A DNA stretch of 64,000 nt from Siphonodentalium dalli (taxonomy: Eukaryota; Mollusca; Scaphopoda; Gadilida; Siphonodentaliidae): assembly GCA_032622095.1 (NCBI GenBank), contig CP136061.1, forward strand, positions 82,746,324 to 82,810,323, written 5' to 3'. This document shows, one piece after another, positions 1-9,152 of the stretch. Numbering within the stretch: the first letter of the stretch is position 1; every line of letters starts with the position of its first letter. A program made the position numbers and the translations under genes. The notes under the pieces were generated by a model, which saw only the letters and a list, made by a program, of their open reading frames with translations, ran no database searches and was not told where the DNA came from.

Positions 1-2690
1 AATCACATGCGATGTTTCCGATCATTTCGGCATATTTTATTCAGAATCTAACCAAAAGAGACAAAACAGCACCAATAATAACGAAGCTGTCACTAATCAA
101 AGAAGTTTTAGTCCTGATAAAATAATTAGATTCAAAAATCTTTTTAAATCTTGTACCTTTGACTCCGTCACATCTTGTAGAAGTGTCGACCAAGCATATG
201 AAATCTTCTTAGATATCTATATGAATGCATATGAACTAGCTTTCCCCATCAAAAGTCGACATATACACAAAATATTCATAAAACGCAATCCTTGGATGAC
301 AGCTGGATTGATTAAGTCAAGTATTGTTAAGAACCAGCTATATTTACACAAATTGAATAAACCCACGGAAACGAACGTAAATAAATATTTGAGCTATCGT
401 ACCTTATATAATAAACTAATCAGAAGGAGTAAAAATATATACTATACAAATATTCTAGAAGTAAATAAAAATAACTTAAAGAAAACATGGGAAATACTTA
501 AGGGTGCATTGAAGATAAATGGAAACACAAATAATAACCCCAAGACCTTTACTGAAAACGGAATAGAACTTGAAAATTCCAAACTCATATCGGAAAAGTT
601 TAATGACTTTTTCTCAAAAATTGGGCGGGAAACTAGCCAACTCAATGAACATGAAAATGACTCTCATTTTACAGATTTTCTCCATAACCGCAAACCAGAC
701 GACATCAATTTCAAAATAATTCCGACCTCTATACAGGAGATCATCCTCACATGTTTCTCTATGACTGGGAAATTATCAAGGGATTTCAATGGTATATCAG
801 CTAAACTTATCAAGGAAACAATTGAGGAGATAGCCCCAGCATTATTGCATATTTTTAACTTGTCCTTAGAGCATGAATAGTCCCTAACAAAATGAAAATT
901 TCTAAAGTAGTCCCGATCCCAAAAAATAATACCACCCATGAAATTTCCAACTACAGACCTATCAGCATTCTTCCAGCTATCTCTAAACTTCTCGAAAAAA
1001 TAATGCATAAACGATTATTAGACTTCTTAAATGAACAAAACATACTCTGTAAACACCAATACGGCTTCCGTCCTAATCATTCAACCTTCCATCCTGTATT
1101 ACACCTCCTCGATCAAGTTGTCTCAAATAATGACAAAATGACAAGAGATTCCACTTTAGCTCTATTTCTCGACCTCTCAAAAGCATTTGACACAATAAAT
1201 CACGATATTTTACTCCATAAACTAGATCACTATGGTATACGAGGCACAGCATACTCATGGTTTCAGAGCTATCTGCAAAATAGAAGGCAATATGTTGACC
1301 TCAATGGTATTAAATCTAAATTAACGGAAGTGACGTGCGGAGTGCCCCAGGAATAAATTCTGGGACCGATAATTTTCTTAATTTACGTTAACGATATGTC
1401 AAATTCGACAACCATGGATATCTTGTCATACGCGGACGATACGACTCTAGTAACTGGTGGAAAAAATGGCATCCTTGTAGAAAGTTATGTGAATAATGAG
1501 TTACGCAACATATTTTCTTGGTGCTGTAGCAATAAGTTAGTGATCAATACTAAAAAAAGCAACTATATGCTAATACACCCAGAGAACAATGATGACAAAT
1601 GGAACTTTATAAAGGTTTACTTAAATAATAAGGAACTAAACAAGATAGGAAATCTTGAGCACGAATCCTCCACAAAATTCTTAGGAATCCATATAGATGA
1701 AAACCTGACTTTCAAAAAACATGTGTCCTCTGTTTGTTCTAAAATGGTGAATGCCATATACCACATCAATAAAGTTAAACACTTCTTTCCTGGTAGCGCA
1801 CTTAAAACATTATATTATGCTCTAATACAAGCCATCTCGTCTACGGTGTTCAAATATGGGGACACGTCCCATCGGTCAAAAAAAAATTCATGCTTCAAAA
1901 ACGCGCGATACGAGTTTTATGTAATAAGAAATATAGAAGCCACACAGAACCTCTCTTTAAAAAAGAAAATATACTCAAAATCTACGACATCCACAAAGTA
2001 CAAGCGGCTGTTTTCATGCATGATTGGTTTCATATGCGCTTAATAGAATCATTCACCGACATGTTTACCAAACGCAAAACCGGACCAGACACCCGGCAAT
2101 AGCACCCACTATTTAAAAAAAAACAAGAACATCTTGGTCCCAAAAACTACCATTCCATTCTTTTCCAACTATATGGATCAACTTAGATAACGAATTTACA
2201 TCATACCAATCCAGACACACGTTCAAACGGCGTTTACATGCCGATTGTATTAAAAAATATGCTGCAACAATTAAATGCAACAATCAAAGATGTCCCGACT
2301 GTGTGGTAGCTCGTGAATAAGTGACTTCCCCTATATCGCAATCGTCAACCTCACTCAGCACATTCCTACTCGACTTTCAAGGAACATCCCACTGACAAGA
2401 AAGAGACAAACCATCGAGTAACCAATAAGCGATTTATCTAGACGTATACCCTCCATGTATATAACTCAGTTAAATGCAACCATTGTGTGATACATAATTA
2501 TATAGCCGTGCATTGTACAAGAAATCTTGACCGCCTATCGTAACATTTTTCTTCTTTAAGGGGGTGGCAGTAAGATAGTCTAGTCTGACTATGCCACCCC
2601 ATCAAATATACAATATAATATTTGTCAAATGTATTATGCATTAATATGTGTATATTGAAATAAAATATCCTATCCTATCCTATCCTAATA
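1..2690 (+). mobile_element. Decayed non-LTR retrotransposon (LINE), 5' part outside window
   Basis: The piece begins inside the element: the last endonuclease motif (SDHFGIF) is encoded within the first 50 bases. Reverse transcriptase remains follow to about 2320, then a 3' region of about 350 bp. The 3' end is a short tandem tail, (TATCC)4 at 2666-2685, just after an AATAAA-like stretch. Such microsatellite tails mark the 3' ends of CR1/Jockey-group LINEs. The clade is assigned from general RT motif style only. Confidence 0.8.
2..2320 (+). pseudogene. LINE endonuclease/reverse transcriptase, frameshifted
   Basis: Reading is open from base 2 to 880 (end of endonuclease, linker, start of RT), although the first internal ATG is at 221. 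One base appears missing near 875, moving the frame to that of 892-1356, which holds FLDLSKAFDTINHD (RT motif A) and YGFRPNHST. The GVPQGS motif is destroyed: it reads GVPQE followed by a stop at 1354-1356. Reading resumes with LGPIIFLIYVND and the catalytic YADDT box near 1430, and continues to 2043. A further shift moves the C-terminus to 1890-2102 and on to a stop at 2318-2320, where a CPDC motif survives. At least two frameshifts plus one stop: no function expected. Confidence 0.85.
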
Positions 2691-3224
2691 TATCTCCACC
2701 TCATGTTGGAATTAATCAGAAATCCAGACAGCAGTGAGTGTGCACCCGAATAGGGACCAGATATCCCACCTGTCTGATCCCAGCACCCCCCCCAGAGTTA
2801 AAGTGCTTGGATTGGGGAAACGTGTATGATGCGCCATTGCATCTCTGTCGTTTTGTCGGGATAACTACCATTTGTTTATTAACAAATTGACTCAGTTTCT
2901 TCAACACCGATGTCTTTTTCGAGGTGAGCAAGATGCGAACTTTTGAACTATTAGGATTAGATTATCCTTTTGAATATATTGCTCTTTCTTGAGACATTTA
3001 TGCGCATTTCATCTCATAGCAGGTTATTATTACAAATTGTACAGGTTCTGTTGTACATGTCACGCGGCGTCCCACTCCAACGGTTTGTTGAACTTATTAT
3101 ATGAACATGTCCCACAAATGAATTGACATCCTCCTACATGTGTATTATATGTTTGTCGTCTGCTCATTTATTTCTTGAACCCCACTCGAGATCAATAATA
3201 GACCATTTCAATATTATAAAGTTA
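2691..3224. other. Intergenic, nothing recognised
   Basis: No coding signal, tandem repeat or RNA gene recognised. Short open frames here have no family features. Confidence 0.5.
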
Positions 3225-3398
3225 TTATACAATGTTGTGTACAGTATGTGTTTTTCTTGTACGACTCCATGTTATGGTGAAAAGTCATATTGGACGAGAC
3301 ACGCAGTGTCGAGTCCAATATGATATTTCACCACAACCTGGACGACTACAATAAAAACTCGTACTGTACACAACATTGTACAATGGCATTTTTATTAT
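3225..3398. repeat. Foldback element, about 75-85 bp arms
   Basis: The left arm (about 3225-3295) and right arm (3313-3398) are imperfect reverse complements; both contain TACAATGTTGTGTACAGTA-type sequence and GTCCAATATGA/TCATATTGGAC next to the loop. The loop has its own small palindrome (GACAC-GCA-GTGTC). It is probably a MITE or foldback element; no clear target duplication was found. The GTCCAATAT word recurs at about 3680 in the adjacent 1.5-kb repeat. Confidence 0.75.
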
Positions 3399-3506
3399 AC
3401 ATCTATGTTTATACAAATTTTGGAAATAAAACGTATGTGGTTATTTTTGGTATTGGCGGCACTTAATTCTTTATAAAAGCCTGTATTTGATCATCAGAAA
3501 GCACGA

Positions 3507-5025
3507 TTTGAAACAGTAAACACGGAAATGAAGAAAAAAAACCCAATGCGGAAGTGAAACACCTGCTAAATCCACCCGTGTTGCGCGCGCATCACTATTT
3601 CTCCGGTTCATTCCGCAATAGTTAATCGGTGACGGCACAGAGTCCCGATAAAAAAGGTGATATTGCACACCTGGAAGTCCAATATAACATTCGGGAGTTC
3701 AATATTATTTCCCCCCCCCCCGTATTATCACGTGGCGGCTTTTGCCCAATCGGAAATAGTATTAGTTAAGGGTTGGATAATAAAAACGTTTATAGTGTAG
3801 CGAATCGTACTCAAGGGGTATAAACAAAACTACAGTGTTATTTCTTTTTTAATGGGAGGACCGTTAATCAAGAATAGATTGAGGTTCATTGTTACCATTA
3901 ACGCGCTAAGCGATGGAACTCCATAATTATGGAACTTTGGAGTCAGTTATTATCCCAAAAACTTGATATGTGATAAACTATATTTAATTAAGACTAATTA
4001 TAATTGATGTGTAGATATCATGTGCTAATATGGATCAACATATACAATAACTTATGATTAAAAGTGCAACCAAATAATGACCTATTACCCAGTCGTGATA
4101 TGAGTCCAAGTCGAAACTTGTTACCAGGTCACCACTCGGAATAAGTTACAATACTTTATAAATTTGAATATCGTATTCTGAAATATAGTTTCAATATACT
4201 AATAAGGGAAACAAAGAAGAAACAGCTAACAGGTCTCGTTTTCTAGACTACAATTGATAGACCCTAACAAGGATATACTCAGGCTAATGAAAAGGGAGGT
4301 AACACAAAAAACGGAACTAAAAATAGATGTGATTCATATTGAAAGTTGACTATGAATGATTGCCAATAATGTATGTTTATTTCTAGTTTGATTTGCCGTG
4401 GTCACATAATGAGGCGAAACTTAAATAGTTATAATATGAGAGATCATTCAAAATAAATACTAAATTAGACTACAAATTTTATCAAGTTTTATAAAGGGAG
4501 CTTAACGAAGCAAGGGTCCCTAAAGAAACGCATCTCGCCAAATCCCGAAAACCCAAACTCGGCCCACCCCGTGAGAATCATAGGTGCATATGTTTTAAAG
4601 GGAAGGGGGTTTAACTGAGTAAGGGTCCCTAAAGAAATACATCTCGTCAAATCCCGGAAACCCAAACTCAGCCCACCCCTGGGAATAATAGGTGCACAGT
4701 CATTACGTTTTATCATATAAAAGGACATAAATGATTCATCTTTGTGCGTCAAAATATGACAATGGCATAACAACGAGAGAAAAAAATAATGATATAACTT
4801 TTCATCCACCCGTCCCAATAATTAAAATTAATTTGTTAAAGTCAACCCCTATCACTAGTAAAGCATGACTACCAACATTTCCATAAAGACTACCAACCTA
4901 ATCAGTACTAATGTATGACTATAAACAAAACATTTTCATTATAACAACTACCTCCATCAATAATCAAGGTCACTGACATATGTTGTATGTCCAATGACCG
5001 TATTTGAAACCGAAAAAAGTGTATA
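3507..5025. repeat. 1.5-kb direct repeat, copy A
   Basis: Aligns end to end with 12181-13697; the two copies differ by roughly a dozen small changes. Identity begins at TTTGAAACAGTAAACACGG and stops in GAAAAAAGTGTATA. The copy contains an 11-C run (3711-3721) and an internal tandem duplication of about 110 bp (from about 4511 and about 4621, each with AAGGGTCCCTAAAGAAA). The ends lack TG..CA or TIRs, so an LTR is not supported. The minus-strand frames inside (3471-3668, 4489-4818) are not convincing genes. Confidence 0.85.
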
Positions 5026-5184
5026 TTATTATATCTTTATTTCCTCCAGATATTGAAGATTTTACGAAGAATATAACATTGTTATGCACAACATAATGAA
5101 TAGATATCATTATTAAATTTTATAGAAACAACACAAATAAATATGATAAGCAAGACGTATTTACATTTCTACAATGGTGGATAT

Positions 5185-5522
5185 ACTGACGATGATGATG
5201 ATGATGATGATGATTGGGATGATGTTGAGAACGACGACGTTGATCGATGATGACGATGTTAATGTTGAACACGAGGAAGAAGATGACTATATTGATGATG
5301 ATGATGATAATGATAATGATGATGATGACGATGATGATGATGTACATGATGATGAAGATGATGTTGAAGATGAGGAAATTAGATTATGACGATGACGTCA
5401 ATGATTACGGTGGCGATGACGACGATGAAGATTATGATGATGACATGGACGACGGCGATGATGATGACGATGATTATGTCGATGGTGGTGACGACGATGA
5501 TGATGATGATGATGATGATGGG
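5185..5522. repeat. GAT/GAC trinucleotide microsatellite
   Basis: Long degenerate (GAT)n with GAC variants, purest at 5189-5212 and 5500-5520. It gives poly-Asp, poly-Met or poly-His frames that are not genes. It abuts the 3' end of the minus-strand LINE: on that strand it reads (ATC)n starting about 30 bases after the extended ORF2 stop, so it is probably an expanded LINE tail. Confidence 0.85.
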
Positions 5523-5744
5523 CTGACTGATTTGTAATATTCAATGGACTAGGAAATATTTCTCTGCAAGAGTGCATTGTACCACATCCATAATTTGGCA
5601 GTAATCGTTACCATGAAGTCCAGAAAGACGTCTATATCATCAACTGCTGTACACATATCACCAGTAATATGAGTCAAATGAAGCAAGATCATTTCGTCCA
5701 TTGAAAGATCATCAATCTTGATAAAACATTCTACGCCATAACGA

Positions 5745-8700
5745 TCAATAATATAAAAAAAACATATTATTCCGTAGTGATGTCAGGGAACTGCATTCAA
5801 TGAGAACGTGCTGTACTTTATCAAGGTACATTTTATAGCAGTTAGGACACTGGATTAGTGCTTCGTTTAAGTACGTTGTTGCATCGATCACAAGAGCTGT
5901 GGTTAGATAGGAATGTTTATTATGTGAAAATTTTCGACAGAGTCGCCAAAGATCAGATATGTTTAGGTTGTCATGTACAATCCGAAACCGATTGAATGAT
6001 GGGTCAATTTCCGTTCTAATTTTCCAATCTGACTCGGTTGTGTTTCGAATATTATTTCTCGTTAGCGCCTTCCACGACTCTTTCGAGAGAAATACACCAG
6101 ACCTGATGTACTCATATACTGCATCAGTCAAGTTGTATTTCACGAGTAATGAAAATACTTCGCCAATAAAAGTTGTTGTCGGGTTCTGTGAGTAAACGTA
6201 ATCAAACAGCCTAGTTTCAAAGATTGTTTTACAAGCCTTTCCAGGCGTTAGTCGACAAAGGGCTCCAAAGAGTGAAATTTTTCTGGCATCAATACTAACT
6301 TGAAGTGGATATGTTCCTAGCAGGCCAGTAACGACATCGGTCCTGCATCGGGCAGGTAGGCCCTGAATACGCTTCAAGCAAAATCTGTGAACTCTTTCGA
6401 GCTTGATCAAGTTTGAGGCTGATAAGCCACAGAGAAATTCTGAACCGTAAAGTCCACGAGAAAGTACCACTGATTTATATATTACCATTGAACTCTGAGG
6501 TGTTATGCCTCCTGCGTACAGACCAGCAGTGCTTAACATAAGATATGTCGACCGAATTTTTGAGCTGACACTTTCTGTAAGAGTGTTTGGAAAGTCACTT
6601 TTGTGTAATGGTATGCCCAGGTGCGTGACTGAATCCGTTTTATTAACTGCTATGCCATTTAGCATCCATGTGCGATTGATAGAGGCGTATTTAGATTTCT
6701 CATTGAAGATAATTACCTGACATTTCTGTTGGTTATACATAAATCGCCATTTTTTACTGTAATTGCCACATATATTACACATTTTTTGTATGCCATATGA
6801 TGAAAGCGAGAGGAGGGTCATATCATCTGCCTGTGTGGGAGACGAGCAGTTGATATCTCGCAGCCTGAAACCAAAGTTCGAGTGTTCGAGCTCACTGAGC
6901 AAAATGTCTATGTAGATGGCGTAGAAAATCGGAGCGAGGGTACTTCCCTGCCTTGTTCCCTGGCTAATAGATATTATACGTGATGTAAGATTTTCGTGAC
7001 GTAAATTGCAGCTCACGCCAGTTAAGAATTGGTTGAATAAACGCAAAAGACCACAATTTGCGCCCCGTTCAAAAAGCTTGTATAGAAGGCCGTTGATCCA
7101 GACAGTATCAAAGGCTTTGCGTACATCTAGAAAACATGCGAAAAGACGTGAATTATTTTCCCCTGCATACGAAATGCTTTCCTGAATTATGTATGATGAC
7201 ATAAGACAGCTTATTTTTTTTTGAAAACCGTGTTGTAAAGGGTGGGTTGTTATCAGGTTAGGGGCGTTTCTCTCCATGCGGTTCAGAACGATTCTTTCAA
7301 GTATTTTGTATATGACTGGGAGTAAGGTGATGGCTCGGTAACTGTCGAACTTTGATTTCGATTTGCCCCCTCCCTTGTACAACGACACAATCACACCTAA
7401 TTTAGCTCTTTTGGGGATATGTGAAAAACGAAGCATATATGAGAGTAGCTTTGCTAAGTGTATAATTAAGTGATGTCCACCATATATGATGTGTTCGTAA
7501 CATAATAAATCTGAGCCGGCAGCTTTGCCTCTTTTCAGTGATTTTAAGACCGTTGTCAGTTCTTCCATGGACACAGGGTATGTCATTATGTCATCGTATG
7601 GCCCACGGTCGGGGTCATTTAAGAGATCAGACACCAGTTCATTAATGTCGTTAAAGAAAGAGTTGTCAAATTCATCGGACCTAAGCGGGTAATATATAGT
7701 TTCATAATAATTTGCCCATGCATCAGTTATTTCATTGCGTGTTCTAAGCGTGATGTCATCAACCACAAATATGCTGCTATTTGTCTCTTTTCGTTTAGAT
7801 CTAACCGAATTAAATTTTCTAAAAAATAGTTCCTGATCCATTTCGGCAGCTTGGTCTAATTTATTATTCTGGTCGGCTATGAATTTCGAATTGCATTTGC
7901 GTAATTCTTTTCGAAATAATCGCTTTGATTCTTTATACAACGAGTAACTTTGGTGCGAGTGCCCTCTAGGCCTTCCCTCTGATAACCATGTGCTGCGATA
8001 AGAGCGCATTTCTCTGTGTAATTGTTTTAATGAAGTATTCCAGTATGGTTTAAGAAAAGGCTTAAATGATTTTTTCGGGATTGTGAATTCAGCTGCAGTT
8101 TGAATTGCTGCCACTGTTCTATCGTAAACAATGTCGAGCATTTCAGTATCAGACACATTGCAAGCAGGTAAAGTTGCTTCTAGATTAGAATGGTAGCATG
8201 TCAGCATGTTATTATTAGCCAGAAAGTTTCGCCAGTCCCATGTCGGGCACCGCGTTTCAGTATCTATATTTACTCGATCACACGTAATCTCCATAAGGAT
8301 TGGCCTGTGGTTAGAAGTGTTTTCCCCGTGATCATCAAGCACTACTACTCGGCGGACTCTGTGGAATTCATCATTATGTATTAATATATGATCAATGATA
8401 GTCCCACATGTTCCGTCCGCGGGGACAAACGTTGTGAGACGATCTTCACAAAGAATTGAGTTGTTGGCGGACATATATCTACGAGCATTCAGCATATCCC
8501 GAAAACATCGGTTACGCGAGTCTGTTTTCTCAAGATTTCCGTTGAAATCTCCAATAAAAATGACTTTACCTAAAGATGAATAGGCTATTATTAGATCAGA
8601 AACTTTCTCAAGATATTCTTTGTAAAATACGACCGAATAGTTAGTCGATGGCAGATAGACTTGGAAAATATAAAGATAGTTGTGTTCTGAGAGCTGGATT

Positions 8701-9032
8701 TGGATTCCAATTATTCGATCATCATTGTACTCTACAGTAGATATTACGCTATCGTAGCGTTTGTGCCAAAAAAGAGAGACGCCACCTTTGTACCTGCCAC
8801 GCTGTAAAGGTATTCGATGTGAGAAATCGCAAACAGCGAAATACGAATAATGTTTGCTGATAGCCTCAAGAAATGAGACATTGTGTTCCGGTAACCAATG
8901 TTCACTAATTCCGAAAATGTCTATCGACTCGTCCGATAACAACCGACTGAGGTAACTACTGCTCCCTATTATACCTGTGGCATTCCATGTGCCTATTTTC
9001 AAAGAGCATCTTGTGGAAGACATTGTTAACAA
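5745..9032 (-). CDS. LINE ORF2: APE endonuclease / reverse transcriptase
   Basis: The protein nicks target DNA and primes cDNA synthesis from the element RNA. Residues 1-250 form an APE-type endonuclease with WNATGI (16-21), SEHWL (42-46), GDFNGN (161-166), IDHILIH (213-219) and NHRPI (241-245). The RT spans about 490-800: RAITLLP, FLDVRKAFDTVW (about 634-645), TRQGSTLAPIFYAIY, and a catalytic box that reads QADDM (about 734-738) instead of the usual YADD or FADD. A CCHC cluster (CPNC...H...C, 1062-1080) lies near the end. The frame stops at 5745 just after a run of eight T (plus-strand A, 5755-5762). With one T fewer, the frame stays open about 68 more codons to a stop at 5549-5551, so the annotated C-terminus is probably truncated by a one-base slip. 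Confidence 0.9.
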   Translation of the reverse strand: MLTMSSTRCSLKIGTWNATGIIGSSSYLSRLLSDESIDIFGISEHWLPEHNVSFLEAISKHYSYFAVCDFSHRIPLQRGRYKGGVSLFWHKRYDSVISTVEYNDDRIIGIQIQLSEHNYLYIFQVYLPSTNYSVVFYKEYLEKVSDLIIAYSSLGKVIFIGDFNGNLEKTDSRNRCFRDMLNARRYMSANNSILCEDRLTTFVPADGTCGTIIDHILIHNDEFHRVRRVVVLDDHGENTSNHRPILMEITCDRVNIDTETRCPTWDWRNFLANNNMLTCYHSNLEATLPACNVSDTEMLDIVYDRTVAAIQTAAEFTIPKKSFKPFLKPYWNTSLKQLHREMRSYRSTWLSEGRPRGHSHQSYSLYKESKRLFRKELRKCNSKFIADQNNKLDQAAEMDQELFFRKFNSVRSKRKETNSSIFVVDDITLRTRNEITDAWANYYETIYYPLRSDEFDNSFFNDINELVSDLLNDPDRGPYDDIMTYPVSMEELTTVLKSLKRGKAAGSDLLCYEHIIYGGHHLIIHLAKLLSYMLRFSHIPKRAKLGVIVSLYKGGGKSKSKFDSYRAITLLPVIYKILERIVLNRMERNAPNLITTHPLQHGFQKKISCLMSSYIIQESISYAGENNSRLFACFLDVRKAFDTVWINGLLYKLFERGANCGLLRLFNQFLTGVSCNLRHENLTSRIISISQGTRQGSTLAPIFYAIYIDILLSELEHSNFGFRLRDINCSSPTQADDMTLLSLSSYGIQKMCNICGNYSKKWRFMYNQQKCQVIIFNEKSKYASINRTWMLNGIAVNKTDSVTHLGIPLHKSDFPNTLTESVSSKIRSTYLMLSTAGLYAGGITPQSSMVIYKSVVLSRGLYGSEFLCGLSASNLIKLERVHRFCLKRIQGLPARCRTDVVTGLLGTYPLQVSIDARKISLFGALCRLTPGKACKTIFETRLFDYVYSQNPTTTFIGEVFSLLVKYNLTDAVYEYIRSGVFLSKESWKALTRNNIRNTTESDWKIRTEIDPSFNRFRIVHDNLNISDLWRLCRKFSHNKHSYLTTALVIDATTYLNEALIQCPNCYKMYLDKVQHVLIECSSLTSLRNNMFFLYY

Positions 9033-9152
9033 TAATTATTGTTATTTATAATGACAGTGAGTTATAAATATGATATTGATCTGAATAAATTATTATGTCT
9101 TGTATGTATTGATTTCTATGAGCTTAAATTAAAGTAGATTAATAATCTAGAG

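Noticed and set aside
4489-4818. 109-codon frame found identically at 4489 and 13160 as a duplicated gene
   Set aside because: It is inside the 1.5-kb repeat, which is nearly identical throughout, and its sequence comes from an internal 110-bp tandem repeat.
5189-5212. (GATGAT)n as hammerhead CUGAUGA motifs
   Set aside because: Chance matches within a microsatellite; no GAAA core or stems.
5120-5537. Poly-Asp, poly-Met, poly-Ile and poly-His frames as acidic or low-complexity proteins
   Set aside because: They are all readings of the GAT/GAC microsatellite.
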